Below, in pieces: positions 31,904 through 41,870 of a DNA stretch of 64,000 bases. Below the pieces are notes generated by a model that had not been told where the DNA came from, did not search any database, and saw only the letters and a list, made by a program, of their open reading frames with translations. Positions within the stretch are counted from its first letter, which is position 1, and the number at the start of each line of letters is the position of its first letter. The stretch spans positions 434,001 to 498,000 of the forward strand of contig NZ_QYUN01000002.1 in the NCBI RefSeq assembly GCF_003590875.1. Direction: 5' to 3'. The DNA comes from Noviherbaspirillum cavernae. Its GTDB lineage: Bacteria; Pseudomonadota; Gammaproteobacteria; Burkholderiales; Burkholderiaceae_D. The position numbers were made by a program, and so were the translations under genes.

Positions 31904-32500
31904 ATGAGTCCCCTGATTCCTTCCCCGCATTTGATCATGCTGCCCGCCGCGATCAATCACTTGCTGGCCCACGAGCCGTGGGCACGCGAAAAGCTGGCCG
32001 CGCACGCCGGCAAGGTCGCCTGTGTGGACGCCGGCATGATGGCGTTCAGGCTCAAGGCGACCGCCGACGGCATGGTGCAGGCAGCGGATAAAGATGACGC
32101 GACGGCGGTGACTATTCGTGTCCGGCTGGCGGATCTGCCGCTGATCGCGCAGAACCGCGAGCGCGCATTTTCGTACGTCAAGATCGAGGGAGATGCCGAC
32201 TTCGCCAACACGATTTCGCAGTTGAGCCAGTCGCTGCGCTGGGAGGCGGAAGAAGATCTCGGCAAGCTGATCGGCGACGTCGCCGCCACGCGGCTGGTTG
32301 CCGGTGCGCGCACGGCGATCGACACCGCCAGATCGACGCAGCAGAAGCTGGCGGAAAACCTGGCCGAATACTTCCTCGAAGAGAAGCCGATGCTGGTGCG
32401 GCCGCAAGCCGTGAGCGATCTTGGCGGCGATGTCGCGCGGCTGCGCGACGATGTCGAACGCCTCGCCAAGCGCATCGAGAAACTGGAAGGACGTCGCTAA
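31904..32500 (+). CDS. ubiJ: ubiquinone biosynthesis accessory factor UbiJ (SCP2 domain)
   Basis: A 198-residue protein with an N-terminal SCP2-type lipid-binding domain (about 10-120) and a C-terminal coil ('ARLRDDVERLAKRIEKLEGR'). This is the UbiJ layout: a lipid carrier in the soluble Ubi complex that hydroxylates the quinone ring. The start at 31904 is used because upstream in-frame sequence runs through the terminator; 'MLPAAINHLL' a few codons later is an alternative. ubiB begins directly after the stop. Confidence 0.9.
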   Translation: MSPLIPSPHLIMLPAAINHLLAHEPWAREKLAAHAGKVACVDAGMMAFRLKATADGMVQAADKDDATAVTIRVRLADLPLIAQNRERAFSYVKIEGDADFANTISQLSQSLRWEAEEDLGKLIGDVAATRLVAGARTAIDTARSTQQKLAENLAEYFLEEKPMLVRPQAVSDLGGDVARLRDDVERLAKRIEKLEGRR

Positions 32501-34066
32501 ATGCTATTCAAGGTACTGCGGCTGTTCAAGATCACGCGGGTGGCGGTTCGTTACGGCCTCGACAATATCGCCATCTCCGGATTGGCCCAGCCGCGTCTCG
32601 CGCGGCTGCTCGATACGCTGATTTTCTGGCGCGACATCTCGGCGCCGCGCGGAGTCCGTCTGCGCCAGGCGCTGGAAGACCTCGGTCCGATTTTCGTCAA
32701 GTTCGGACAGGTGCTGTCGACCCGGCGCGATCTGCTGCCAGCGGATATCGCGGACGAACTGGCGCGCCTGCAGGACCGCGTGCCGCCATTCGACCCCGAC
32801 CTTGCGATCGCGCAAATCACCAGGTCGTTGCGCGCGCATCCGGATGAGTTGTTCGCGAGCTTCGAGCGCGATCCGGTGGCATCCGCCTCGATCGCGCAAG
32901 TCCATTTCGCCACGCTCAAGGACGGACGGGATGTCGCGGTCAAGGTGCTGCGTCCCGGCATGAAGCGCACCATCGAGGAAGACCTTTCGCTGATGCAGAT
33001 CGCCGCCGAATGGGTGGAGCGGCTGTGGGCCGATGGCAGGCGCCTGAAGCCGCGCCAGGTGGTGGCCGAATTCGACAAGTACCTGCACGACGAACTCGAT
33101 CTGATGCGTGAAGCGGCCAACGGCAGCCAGCTGCGGCGCAACTTCAACGGCTCGGACCTGCTGGCGATCCCGGAGATGCACTGGGATTACTGCTCGACCG
33201 CGGTGATCGTGATGGAGCGCATGCGCGGCATTCCGATTTCGCAGACAGAGCGCCTGATCGAAGCGGGCGTCGACTTGAAGAAACTGTCACGCCATGGCGT
33301 CGAGATTTTCTTCACGCAGGTTTTCCGCGACGGCTTCTTCCATGCCGACATGCACCCCGGCAATATCCAGGTATCGGTCGAGCCGGAGACCTTCGGCCGC
33401 TATATCGCGCTCGACTTCGGCATCGTCGGCACGCTGACCGATTTCGACAAGGATTACCTGTCGCAGAATTTCCTCGCCTTCTTCCGGCGCGACTACAAGC
33501 GCGTGGCCGAAGCGCATATCGAGTCCGGCTGGGCGCCGAAGGACACGCGGGTCGATGAACTGGAGTCGGCGGTGCGCGCCTGCTGCGAACCGATCTTCGA
33601 CCGGCCGCTGAAGGACATCTCGTTCGGCCAGGTGCTGCTGCGCCTGTTCCAGACCTCGCGCCGCTTCAATGTCGAGGTGCAGCCGCAACTGGTGCTGCTG
33701 CAAAAGACGCTGCTCAATATCGAAGGCCTGGGACGCCAGCTCGATCCCGACCTCGATCTGTGGAAAACCGCGAAGCCCTACCTGGAACGCTGGATGAACG
33801 AGCAGGTCGGCTGGCGTGGCCTGATCCAGCGCTTCAAGGAAGAAGCACCGCGCTACAATCATCTGATCCCGGAGTTGCCGCGCTTGGCGCATGAGGCCCT
33901 GCAGGCGCATATTGCGCAGCCGGAAAGGCAGAATGCCGAACTGCTCAGGCAGTTGATCGTCGAGCAAAGGCGCACCAACTTGCTGTTGAGCATTCTCTTG
34001 TATTTCGGCGGCGGCCTGATCGGCGGTGTGCTGATCATGCAATTGCTCGAGCGCTGGCTGCACTAG
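32501..34066 (+). CDS. ubiB: ubiquinone biosynthesis protein kinase-like UbiB
   Basis: A 521-residue ABC1/ADCK-family protein. The family-specific KxGQ motif is present in '[17 protein letters not shown]' (about 64-80), along with '[20 protein letters not shown]', the catalytic 'HADMHPGNI' and 'DFGIVG' (metal-binding DFG). Two C-terminal hydrophobic helices (about 490-518) anchor it in the membrane. It is an ATPase that supports early ubiquinone-pathway steps. It abuts ubiJ with no gap. Confidence 0.97.
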   Translation: MLFKVLRLFKITRVAVRYGLDNIAISGLAQPRLARLLDTLIFWRDISAPRGVRLRQALEDLGPIFVKFGQVLSTRRDLLPADIADELARLQDRVPPFDPDLAIAQITRSLRAHPDELFASFERDPVASASIAQVHFATLKDGRDVAVKVLRPGMKRTIEEDLSLMQIAAEWVERLWADGRRLKPRQVVAEFDKYLHDELDLMREAANGSQLRRNFNGSDLLAIPEMHWDYCSTAVIVMERMRGIPISQTERLIEAGVDLKKLSRHGVEIFFTQVFRDGFFHADMHPGNIQVSVEPETFGRYIALDFGIVGTLTDFDKDYLSQNFLAFFRRDYKRVAEAHIESGWAPKDTRVDELESAVRACCEPIFDRPLKDISFGQVLLRLFQTSRRFNVEVQPQLVLLQKTLLNIEGLGRQLDPDLDLWKTAKPYLERWMNEQVGWRGLIQRFKEEAPRYNHLIPELPRLAHEALQAHIAQPERQNAELLRQLIVEQRRTNLLLSILLYFGGGLIGGVLIMQLLERWLH

Positions 34067-34093
34067 ACTGGACGCGTATTAGGGCAGAAAGCG

Positions 34094-34690
34094 ATGCCGA
34101 CTTTTGAAACCCGAGACCCTTCCGCTTCGGCGTTCTGGACCGAACGCTTCGCGCACCAGTTCACGCCCTGGGATCGCGGCGGCGTGCCGGCGGCGCTGCG
34201 GCGCTTCGTCGCGCAATCATCACGACCCCTTGTCACTCTGATTCCCGGTTGCGGTACCGGCTATGAAGTCGCCTGTCTGTCCGAGGCGGGTTGGGATGTG
34301 ATTGCCATCGATTTTTCGCCGGCTGCCGTGCAGGCTGCACGCGCGGTGCTCGGCGGTTTGGCCGAACGGGTGGTGATGGCGGACTTCTTCGAGTTCGAGC
34401 CGCCACGGCCGCTCGACTGCATCTACGAGCGCGCCTTCCTGTGCGCTCTGCCGCGTGACAAATGGCCGCTGGTGGTACGGCGCTGGTCGGAGCTGCTGTC
34501 GCCCGGCGGTTTGCTGGCGGCCTTTTTCTACTTTGACAATTCGCCGAAGGGCCCGCCGTTCGGTGCCGATGCCGGCGAACTGGCGATGCTGCTCGCGCCG
34601 CATTTCGAGATGATCGACGACCAGCCGGTCGAGGATTCCGTTCCGGTGTTCGAGGGTAGGGAGCGCTGGCAGGTGTGGCGCAGGATCTAG
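34094..34690 (+). CDS. TPMT-like SAM-dependent methyltransferase
   Basis: A 198-residue class-I methyltransferase of the thiopurine methyltransferase family: 'FWTERFAHQFTPWDRGG' at the N-terminus, the SAM loop 'LIPGCGTGYEVA' (about 48-59) and 'DCIYERAFLCALP' near 113-125. The substrate is unknown. Relatives in bacteria methylate selenium, tellurium or thiol compounds, but many are uncharacterised. It is 27 bases downstream of ubiB. Confidence 0.85.
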   Translation: MPTFETRDPSASAFWTERFAHQFTPWDRGGVPAALRRFVAQSSRPLVTLIPGCGTGYEVACLSEAGWDVIAIDFSPAAVQAARAVLGGLAERVVMADFFEFEPPRPLDCIYERAFLCALPRDKWPLVVRRWSELLSPGGLLAAFFYFDNSPKGPPFGADAGELAMLLAPHFEMIDDQPVEDSVPVFEGRERWQVWRRI

Positions 34691-34713
34691 TCTGGATTGC
34701 GCTTCCGACATCA

Positions 34714-34741
34714 TTGAAAGCGAGAGGAGTGCCGCTATAAT
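34714..34741 (+). promoter_or_regulatory. sigma-70-type promoter of the solute symporter gene
   Basis: TTGAAA at 34714-34719 and a perfect TATAAT at 34736-34741, 16 bases apart, about 50 bases before the start codon of the downstream gene. Confidence 0.65.
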
Positions 34742-34793
34742 GCGCAATCTTTTCACCGTGACCGTCGATCATTTTTCGCGCTAGGACGATCCC

Positions 34794-36224
34794 ATGAACG
34801 CTCTTCTCTGGTTTGTTGTTCTCTACTGGATCATCTCGGTCGGGATCGGACTGTATGCCGCCCGGTACGTGAAGAATTCCAAGGATTTCGCGGTGGCCGG
34901 ACGCTCGCTGCCGATGTATGTCGTCACCGCCACGGTGTTCGCAACCTGGTTCGGCTCCGAAACGGTGCTCGGCATTTCCTCCACCTTCGTCAAGGAAGGA
35001 TTGAGAGGTGTCATATCCGATCCGTTCGGTTCGTCGCTGTGCCTCATCCTGGTCGGTCTGTTTTTCGCGCGGCCCTTGTACCGCATGAATCTTTTGACCA
35101 TCGGCGACTTCTACCGCAACAAATTCGGCCGCACCGTTGAAGTCCTGATCACCATCTGCATCGTCATCTCCTATCTCGGCTGGGTCGCGGCGCAGATCAA
35201 GGCGCTTGGTCTGGTGTTCAACGTCGTGTCCGGCGGCTACATCTCAATGAACGGCGGCATGATCATCGGTGCAGCCAGCGTGCTGGTCTACACGCTGATG
35301 GGCGGCATGTGGTCGGTCGCGATCACCGACTTCCTGCAGATGATCATCATCGTGATCGGCATGCTGTACATCGGCTGGGAGGTTTCCGACATGGCCGGTG
35401 GTGCCGGCGCGGTCATCGCGCATGCGGCCGCGGCCGGCAAGCTGGAACTCTGGCCGGAACCGACCGGCAGAGAACTCCTGTGGTTCATCGCCGCATGGAT
35501 CACGATGATGCTCGGGTCGATTCCGCAGCAGGACGTGTTCCAGCGCGTCGCGTCCTCCAAGAATGAAAAGATCGCCGGCAACGCATCGGTGCTGGGCGGC
35601 GTGCTGTACTTCTGTTTCGCCTTCATCCCGATGTTCCTTGCCTATTCGGCCACGCTGATCGATCCGAAAATGGTTGCCGAGCTGATCGACAAGGATTCGC
35701 AACTGATCCTGCCGACGCTGATCATGACCAAGGTGCCGGTGTTTGCGCAGGTGATGTTCTTCGGCGCGCTGCTGTCGGCGATCAAGAGCTGCGCCAGCGC
35801 GACGCTGCTCGCGCCATCGGTGACCTTCACGGAAAACATCCTGAAAGGCATGCTGCCGAAGCAAACCGACAAGCAATTCCTGTTCTCGATGCGCGTCGTC
35901 GTCGTGATCTTTACGGCAATCGTCACGACGTTTGCGATGAATACGGAGTCGAGCATTTTCAAGATGGTCGAGAACGCCTACAAGATCACGCTGGTTGCCG
36001 CTTTCGTGCCGCTGGCTTTCGGCTTGTACTGGAAGCGCGCGACACGGCAGGGCGCACTGGCGGCGATTTTTCTTGGCCTGACCACCTGGCTGTCTCTTGA
36101 ACTTGCCGCGCCGGAAGGGCTGTGGCCGCCGCAGCTGGCCGGTGTGCTGATGAGTCTGGGCGGGATGATCGTCGGCTCGCTGATGCCGCAAGTCGTTGAC
36201 CGTCCGGTCGTGGCGCAGCGCTGA
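34794..36224 (+). CDS. sodium:solute symporter family protein
   Basis: A 476-residue polytopic membrane protein (about 13 hydrophobic segments) of the SSS family. Family text includes 'DFAVAGRSLP', 'ATWFGSETVLG', 'GGMWSVAITDFLQ' and 'SIPQQDVFQRV'. It is a Na+-driven importer; the N-terminal half resembles the choline/proline branch, but the substrate cannot be set. It has its own promoter and no operon partners. Confidence 0.88.
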   Translation: MNALLWFVVLYWIISVGIGLYAARYVKNSKDFAVAGRSLPMYVVTATVFATWFGSETVLGISSTFVKEGLRGVISDPFGSSLCLILVGLFFARPLYRMNLLTIGDFYRNKFGRTVEVLITICIVISYLGWVAAQIKALGLVFNVVSGGYISMNGGMIIGAASVLVYTLMGGMWSVAITDFLQMIIIVIGMLYIGWEVSDMAGGAGAVIAHAAAAGKLELWPEPTGRELLWFIAAWITMMLGSIPQQDVFQRVASSKNEKIAGNASVLGGVLYFCFAFIPMFLAYSATLIDPKMVAELIDKDSQLILPTLIMTKVPVFAQVMFFGALLSAIKSCASATLLAPSVTFTENILKGMLPKQTDKQFLFSMRVVVVIFTAIVTTFAMNTESSIFKMVENAYKITLVAAFVPLAFGLYWKRATRQGALAAIFLGLTTWLSLELAAPEGLWPPQLAGVLMSLGGMIVGSLMPQVVDRPVVAQR

Positions 36225-36388
36225 CAAAATTGCAAGCCGGCTCGCTTGCCGGAATCGACTCCGGTCCGCTGCGATCGCTTTGGCAAGACATTGCTGCAAG
36301 CAATGCGCGCCATCAATGCCGGCGCGCAAAAACGGCAGGAAAACCTTTATAATTCAGGGTTTTGGATGATTTTTGCGGAGATTTTTTC

Positions 36389-36679
36389 ATGCCGATTTAC
36401 GCTTATCGTTGCGACGCCTGTGGCTTCGCCAAGGATGCACTGCAAAAAGTGTCCGATGCGCCTTTGACCGTCTGCCCATCCTGCAATCAACCCGCATTCA
36501 AGAAGCAAGTGACTGCCGCCGGTTTTCAGCTGAAAGGCAGCGGCTGGTATGTGACGGATTTTCGTGGCGGTTCGGGCGGCACTTCCGCTCCCGCCACATC
36601 GAACGCCAACTCTGCTTCGAGCGCCAGCGCGCCCGCCGCAGCGAGCTCATCGGACGCAGCCACCGGCACCTCAAGCTAA
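36389..36679 (+). CDS. FmdB family zinc-ribbon protein
   Basis: A 96-residue protein. Residues 1-42 form the FmdB zinc ribbon ('MPIYAYRCDACG' with CxxC, then a second CxxC in 'CPSCNQP'). The rest is a Gly/Ser/Ala/Thr-rich, probably disordered tail from about residue 55. The start ATG at 36389 gives the conserved 'MPIYAY' N-terminus. A TATAAT lies at 36348-36353. Members are called putative regulatory proteins, without firm evidence. Confidence 0.9.
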   Translation: MPIYAYRCDACGFAKDALQKVSDAPLTVCPSCNQPAFKKQVTAAGFQLKGSGWYVTDFRGGSGGTSAPATSNANSASSASAPAAASSSDAATGTSS

Positions 36680-36728
36680 ACTTTGCCTTCCCGGAATCTG
36701 CCGCGCAGATTCACACTCAAAGAAACCG

Positions 36729-37370
36729 ATGCGTAAATACTTCATTACCGGCCTGCTGATTCTTGTTCCGCTCGCCATCACGCTGTGGGTGCTGAATCTG
36801 GTCATCGGCACCATGGACCAGTCGCTCCTTCTGCTGCCGGAACGCTGGCAGCCAAGAAACGTGTTCGGCTTCCACATTCCGGGGCTGGGCACGATACTGA
36901 CGCTGCTCGTCATCTTCCTGACCGGTCTGCTGACACGCAATTTCATCGGCAACAAGCTGGTGCGTGCATGGGAAGGCCTGCTCAAACGCATTCCCATCGT
37001 CAATTCGATCTACTCCAGCGTCAAGCAGGTATCGGATACGCTGTTTTCCTCTTCCGGCAATGCCTTCCGCAAGGCGATGCTGGTGCAGTATCCGCGTCAG
37101 GGCTCATGGACGATTGCATTCCTGACGGGCGTGCCGGGTGGCGACGTGCGCAATCATCTGGTTGGCGATTACATCAGCGTCTATGTGCCGACCACGCCGA
37201 ATCCGACTTCCGGCTTCTTCCTGATGATGCCGAGGGCCGATACGATCGAACTCGACATGACCGTTGATGAAGCGCTGAAATACATCGTATCGATGGGCGT
37301 CGTTTCACCCGAGCATCTCGTACCGGTGGCGAAGCCTCTGAGCGCCGTTTCCACCCAGACCGGCACCTGA
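36729..37370 (+). CDS. DUF502 family membrane protein
   Basis: A 213-residue protein with two N-terminal transmembrane helices (about 5-27 and 55-80) and a soluble C-terminal part. It has the DUF502 signatures 'IPIVNSIYSSVKQV', 'GVPGGDV' and 'VYVPTTPNPTSGFF'. The start 'MRKYFITGLLILVPLAIT' at 36729 is the family N-terminus. It sits in the conserved fmdB-DUF502-aspS order. Function is unknown. Confidence 0.92.
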   Translation: MRKYFITGLLILVPLAITLWVLNLVIGTMDQSLLLLPERWQPRNVFGFHIPGLGTILTLLVIFLTGLLTRNFIGNKLVRAWEGLLKRIPIVNSIYSSVKQVSDTLFSSSGNAFRKAMLVQYPRQGSWTIAFLTGVPGGDVRNHLVGDYISVYVPTTPNPTSGFFLMMPRADTIELDMTVDEALKYIVSMGVVSPEHLVPVAKPLSAVSTQTGT

Positions 37371-37454
37371 CGGTTTTCCATAAAGAACACGACTCACGCG
37401 CAAACATCGATTCGCCGGAGTCATCACTGAAGAATTTGAAACTGGAACCTGACT

Positions 37455-39272
37455 ATGTCTATGCGAACTCACTACTGCGGCCTCACCACTGAGGCGCTCC
37501 TCGGCCAAACCGTCAGCCTGTGCGGCTGGGTGCATCGCCGCCGCGATCACGGTGGGGTGATCTTCATCGACCTGCGCGATCGCGAAGGCCTGGTGCAGGT
37601 TGTGTGCGACCCCGATCGCGCCGATGTGTTCAAGACTGCGGAAGCCGTGCGCAACGAATTCTGCCTGCGCATCACCGGCGTGGTGCGCGACCGTCCGGAA
37701 GGCACGACCAACGCCAACCTGCAGTCCGGCAAGATCGAAGTGCTGTGCCACCAGATTGAAGTGCTCAACCCATCGGTCACGCCGCCGTTCCAGCTCGACG
37801 ACGACAACCTGTCGGAGACGACGCGCCTGACGCACCGCGTGCTCGACCTGCGCCGCCCGCAGATGCAGCAGAACCTGCGCCTGCGCTACAAGGTGACGAT
37901 GGAAGTGCGCAAGTTCCTCGATGCCAACGGCTTCATCGACATCGAAACACCGATGCTGACCAAGTCCACGCCGGAAGGCGCGCGCGACTATCTGGTGCCG
38001 TCACGCGTGAACGCCGGCCACTTCTTCGCGTTGCCGCAGTCGCCGCAGTTGTTCAAGCAGCTGCTGATGGTCGCCAACTTCGACCGCTACTACCAGATCA
38101 CCAAGTGCTTCCGCGACGAGGACCTGCGCGCAGACCGTCAGCCCGAGTTCACGCAGATCGACTGCGAAACCTCGTTCATGGGTGAGCAGGAAATCCGCGA
38201 TCTGTTCGAGGGCATGATCCGTCTCGTGTTCAAGAACACGCTCGACATCGAGCTGCCGAACCCGTTCCCGGTCATGGATTACGCGACCGCGATGGGCCTG
38301 TACGGTTCGGACAAGCCGGACATGCGCGTGAAGATGGAATTCACCGATCTGACCGCGGTGATGAAGGATGTCGAGTTCAAGGTATTCTCCGGTGCCGCCA
38401 ACATGGAAGGCGGGCGCGTGGTCGGCCTGCGCGTGCCGGGTGGTGCGAAGGAAGGCACCGGCATGCCGCGTTCCGAGATCGACGCCTACACGCAATTCGT
38501 CGCGATCTACGGCGCGAAGGGTCTCGCCTACATCAAGGTCAACGAGAAAGCGAAGGGTCGCGACGGCCTGCAATCGCCGATCGTCAAGAACATCCACGAC
38601 GCCGCGCTCGCGCAGATCATCGAGCAGACCGGCGCGCAGGACGGCGACCTGATTTTCTTCGGCGCGGACAAGGCGAAGGTCGTCAACGACGCGATCGGCG
38701 CGCTGCGCGTGAAGATCGGCCACAGCGATTTCGGCCGCAAGAACGGCCTGTTCGAGGAGACGTGGAAGCCGCTGTGGGTGATCGACTTCCCGATGTTCGA
38801 ATTCGATGAAGACAACCAGCGTTACGTCGCCGCGCACCACCCGTTCACCTCACCCAAGGACGGCCACGAAGACTTCCTCGAAACCGATCCGGGCAAGGCC
38901 ATCGCGAAGGCCTACGACATGGTGCTGAACGGCTGGGAACTGGGTGGCGGCTCGGTGCGTATCCACCGCGCCGACGTGCAGAGCAAGGTGTTCCGCGCGC
39001 TCAAGATCGATGCCGAGGAAGCGCAGCTCAAGTTCGGCTTCCTGCTCGACGCGTTGCAGTACGGCGCGCCGCCGCACGGCGGCCTCGCCTTCGGCCTCGA
39101 CCGCATCGTCACGATGATGACCGGCGCCGAATCGATCCGCGACGTGATCGCATTCCCGAAGACGCAGCGCGCGCAGTGCCTGCTGACGCAAGCACCGTCG
39201 GAAGTCGACGAGAAGCAGTTGCGCGAGTTGCATATCCGCTTGCGGAATGTGGAGCCGGCGGTGAAGGCGTAA
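37455..39272 (+). CDS. aspS: aspartate--tRNA ligase (probably non-discriminating)
   Basis: A 605-residue class-II synthetase with an N-terminal OB-fold anticodon-binding domain (about 1-110), the catalytic core with motif 2 '[18 protein letters not shown]', a bacterial GAD insertion domain (about 290-420) and motif 3 '[11 protein letters not shown]'. Many betaproteobacteria charge both tRNA-Asp and tRNA-Asn with this type and use GatCAB; this cannot be decided from the window. A strong terminator follows. Confidence 0.97.
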   Translation: MSMRTHYCGLTTEALLGQTVSLCGWVHRRRDHGGVIFIDLRDREGLVQVVCDPDRADVFKTAEAVRNEFCLRITGVVRDRPEGTTNANLQSGKIEVLCHQIEVLNPSVTPPFQLDDDNLSETTRLTHRVLDLRRPQMQQNLRLRYKVTMEVRKFLDANGFIDIETPMLTKSTPEGARDYLVPSRVNAGHFFALPQSPQLFKQLLMVANFDRYYQITKCFRDEDLRADRQPEFTQIDCETSFMGEQEIRDLFEGMIRLVFKNTLDIELPNPFPVMDYATAMGLYGSDKPDMRVKMEFTDLTAVMKDVEFKVFSGAANMEGGRVVGLRVPGGAKEGTGMPRSEIDAYTQFVAIYGAKGLAYIKVNEKAKGRDGLQSPIVKNIHDAALAQIIEQTGAQDGDLIFFGADKAKVVNDAIGALRVKIGHSDFGRKNGLFEETWKPLWVIDFPMFEFDEDNQRYVAAHHPFTSPKDGHEDFLETDPGKAIAKAYDMVLNGWELGGGSVRIHRADVQSKVFRALKIDAEEAQLKFGFLLDALQYGAPPHGGLAFGLDRIVTMMTGAESIRDVIAFPKTQRAQCLLTQAPSEVDEKQLRELHIRLRNVEPAVKA

Positions 39273-39300
39273 GTATTCGGCGGTTGCAGCACACAAGAAA

Positions 39301-39326
39301 AAGGCGCGGATGTCCGCGCCTTTTTT
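39301..39326 (+). terminator. intrinsic terminator of aspS
   Basis: A stem GGCGCGG (39303-39309)/CCGCGCC (39314-39320), 4-base loop, then T6, 30 bases after the aspS stop. A very similar terminator with similar downstream sequence follows the next gene. Confidence 0.9.
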
Positions 39327-39445
39327 CATTTCATGCACATCACATTGGATTCTGACTGGAATAGCATGCGCCCATGCTACATTTTCAATATGGCAATATG
39401 TTGCCGAAATGCTTCCTGGCGTGGCTTACCAATAAAGGATCTTCA

Positions 39446-41113
39446 ATGAAAAAAATCCCTGCATTTTTCAGAATTGACACGTGTCTTGTGGTGACCAGCC
39501 TGTCGGCCGGTCTGCTGTTGGCAGGCTGCGGCGGATCGACCAGTGTGCAGGATGCGCCCACACCTGCCTTGACCATGGCGAGCAGCACGGTTGCCAACGG
39601 GGCAGTCGCCGTGGCGCGCAACGTCAAGCCGCAGCTGACCTTTTCCGCAGGGCTCGACGGTGCGACCGCCACCACGGCCAATGTCACTCTGATGGGTGCC
39701 GGCCGCAGCGTGCCCCTGTCGTTGACCGTGGCCGGCACCCGGCTCACGGTGAATCCGGCGCAGCAATTGCGTCCGCTGACAGCCTATACCTTGAGTGTGG
39801 GCGGGAGCCTGCTTGGTGCGTCCGGCGAGAAGCTTGCCGGTGCTCAATCACTCAGCTTCACCACCGGCGACGGCAACTGGCAAACAGCGCAATTGATCGA
39901 GACCAACAATGCGGGCCCTGCGATCATTCCCCAGATCGCCATCGATGCCAATGGCAATGCGCTGGCGGTGTGGAGCCAGCACGACGGCGTGCAAATCAGC
40001 ATCTGGTCCAACCGCTATACGGCAGGATCGGGCTGGGGGACTGCGCAATTGATTGAGACCGATGCTGGCCTCGCAAGCGAACCTGCCATCGCTTTCGACG
40101 CCAAGGGCAATGCGCTGGCGGTATGGCGGCAGCACGATGGAGCGCAAAACAGCATCTGGTCCAACCGTTATACGGCGGGATCGGGCTGGGACACTGCGCA
40201 ATTGATCGAGACCAATAACGCAGGACTCGCGACATCTCCGCAAATTGCGGTCGACGCCAATGGCAATGCGCTGGCGGTATGGATCCAGCGCGACGCTACG
40301 CGATACGATGTCTGGTCCAATCGTTATACGACGGGTTCGGGCTGGGGCACTGCGCAATTGATCGAGTCCGACAATGCGGGCTCCGCGGACTTTCCGCAAA
40401 TTGCCGTTGATGCCAATGGCAACGCGATGGCGGTGTGGCGCCAGTCCGACGGCGTGCGAACCAACATCTGGTCCAATCGCTATACGGCAGGCACCGGCTG
40501 GGGCACGGCGCAACTGATCGAAACCGACGATACAGGTGATACGCTCCTTCCCAAGATCGCCATCGATGCCAACGGCAATGCATTGGCGATATGGTCGCAA
40601 TTCGACGGCACGCGGAACAACATCTGGTCCAATCGTTATACGGCAGGCACAGGTTGGGGCACGGCGCAACTGATCGAAACCAACGACATCGCCGGCGCCG
40701 ACGCTCCTCAAATTGTCTTCGATGCCAAGGGCAATGCGTTGGCAGTATGGGTTCAGTCCGATGGTGTGCGAAACAACATCTGGTCCAATCGTTATACGGC
40801 AGGATCGGGTTGGGGCGCGGCGCAGTTGATCGAAACCGACAACGCCGGCAGCGTATCCCTTCCCCGGATTGCCATCGATGCCGACGGCAATGCACTCGCG
40901 GTATGGCCACAGTCCGACGGTGTGCGAAACAATATCTGGTCCAACCGCTATACGGTGGGGGCGGGATGGAGCACGGCGCAGTTGATCGAGACTGACAACG
41001 CCGGCGATGCGGCTTTTCCCGCGATCGCCATCGATGCCAGCGGCAGTGCGTTGGTGGTGTGGCAGCACTCCGACGGCGCGCGAAACAACATCTGGTCCAG
41101 CCGTTTTGAATGA
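39446..41113 (+). CDS. lipoprotein with N-terminal Ig-like domain and eight tandem repeats
   Basis: A 555-residue lipoprotein with lipobox 'LLLAGC' (Cys28) and a start at 39446 behind AAGGAT. Residues about 37-142 form a Big_5/SbsA-like Ig domain ('LTFSAGLDGATATTANVTL', 'LRPLTAYTLSVGG'). Residues 144-555 are eight tandem repeats of 51-52 residues with consensus 'TAQLIETDNAG...PQIAIDANGNALAVW.Q.DG...NIWSNRYTAGSGWG'. Each has the strand pattern of a beta-propeller blade, so an eight-bladed propeller is possible. It is surface or periplasmic and monocistronic. I recognise no specific function; binding or adhesion is a guess. Confidence 0.85.
   Translation: MKKIPAFFRIDTCLVVTSLSAGLLLAGCGGSTSVQDAPTPALTMASSTVANGAVAVARNVKPQLTFSAGLDGATATTANVTLMGAGRSVPLSLTVAGTRLTVNPAQQLRPLTAYTLSVGGSLLGASGEKLAGAQSLSFTTGDGNWQTAQLIETNNAGPAIIPQIAIDANGNALAVWSQHDGVQISIWSNRYTAGSGWGTAQLIETDAGLASEPAIAFDAKGNALAVWRQHDGAQNSIWSNRYTAGSGWDTAQLIETNNAGLATSPQIAVDANGNALAVWIQRDATRYDVWSNRYTTGSGWGTAQLIESDNAGSADFPQIAVDANGNAMAVWRQSDGVRTNIWSNRYTAGTGWGTAQLIETDDTGDTLLPKIAIDANGNALAIWSQFDGTRNNIWSNRYTAGTGWGTAQLIETNDIAGADAPQIVFDAKGNALAVWVQSDGVRNNIWSNRYTAGSGWGAAQLIETDNAGSVSLPRIAIDADGNALAVWPQSDGVRNNIWSNRYTVGAGWSTAQLIETDNAGDAAFPAIAIDASGSALVVWQHSDGARNNIWSSRFE
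39875..41110 (+). repeat. eight tandem in-gene repeats of about 156 bp
   Basis: DNA-level tandem repeats coding for the 51-52-residue units of the lipoprotein. The blocks 'atctggtccaa.cg.tatac' and 'gcgcaa.tgatcgaga' recur in nearly every copy. The copies differ at many third positions, so the array is not recent in full, although neighbouring central copies are very alike. Confidence 0.9.
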
Positions 41114-41193
41114 GTGTCCAGCGGCGCAAGGGGCGCAATGGCTGTGCCCATGCGCGTCGGCGGCACTCCGTATTCGGTCCGGGTCAGGCAGTC

Positions 41194-41221
41194 AAAAGGC
41201 GCGATATCCCGCGCCTTTTTT
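41194..41221 (+). terminator. intrinsic terminator after the repeat lipoprotein
   Basis: A stem GGCGCG (41198-41203)/CGCGCC (41210-41215) with a 6-base loop and T6. Both it and its 3' flank resemble the aspS terminator region. Confidence 0.85.
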
Positions 41222-41297
41222 CATCTCGCGCACATGAAGTCGGATTCCGATTCACATGTGATTACAATGAGCGGGAAGCAACCGCATCTTCCTTGAC

Positions 41298-41798
41298 ATG
41301 ACCCTGATGAACTACAAGATCCCCGAATCGGTCCTCGTCGTGATCCATACCGCCGATCTCGAGGTGTTGCTGATCGAGCGCGCGGACAAGCCGGGCTATT
41401 GGCAGTCGGTGACCGGTTCGAAAGACAGTGTGGATGAACTCCTGATCGAGACGGCGAGGCGGGAGGTGTTCGAGGAAACGGGAATCAGGGTTGGCACATT
41501 GTCATTGAATAAAGAAGCGGATTGTGGCGACGTACCTGCGGACAATCTGCGCGATTGGCATGTTTCCAATATCTATGAAATCTATCCGGTGTGGCGGCAT
41601 CGCTACGCGCCTGGCGTGACAAGAAATACGGAGCATGTTTTCGGCTTGCGGGTGCCGAGCGATATTTCAATCAAGCTTGCTCCGCGCGAACATCTCAACC
41701 ATATGTGGCTGCCTTATCAAGAGGCTGCCGACAAGTGCTTTTCGCCATCCAATGCGGAAGCGATTTTGCAGCTGCCGAAGTTCATCGATGCATCTTGA
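41298..41798 (+). CDS. nudB: dihydroneopterin triphosphate diphosphatase NudB
   Basis: A 166-residue Nudix hydrolase that removes pyrophosphate from dihydroneopterin triphosphate in folate synthesis. The Nudix box 'GSKDSVDELLIETARREVFEETGI' keeps the REVFEE core. The NudB-specific text 'WQSVTGS' and 'HRYAPGVTRNTEHVF' matches the E. coli protein closely. An in-frame ATG at 41307 ('MNYKIPESV') could be the true start. It belongs after aspS in this group; the lipoprotein gene separates them here. Confidence 0.94.
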   Translation: MTLMNYKIPESVLVVIHTADLEVLLIERADKPGYWQSVTGSKDSVDELLIETARREVFEETGIRVGTLSLNKEADCGDVPADNLRDWHVSNIYEIYPVWRHRYAPGVTRNTEHVFGLRVPSDISIKLAPREHLNHMWLPYQEAADKCFSPSNAEAILQLPKFIDAS

Positions 41799-41870
41799 AT
41801 TATCTTGCGTACGAACAAATCTGCGTATCAGGTGTCCATACAAACATAGATAACGAATTACATTGTTCGA

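Noticed and set aside
39875..41110. CRISPR-like array
   Set aside because: The repeats are long (about 156 bp), in frame, contiguous without unique spacers, and translate into conserved protein units, so they are coding repeats.
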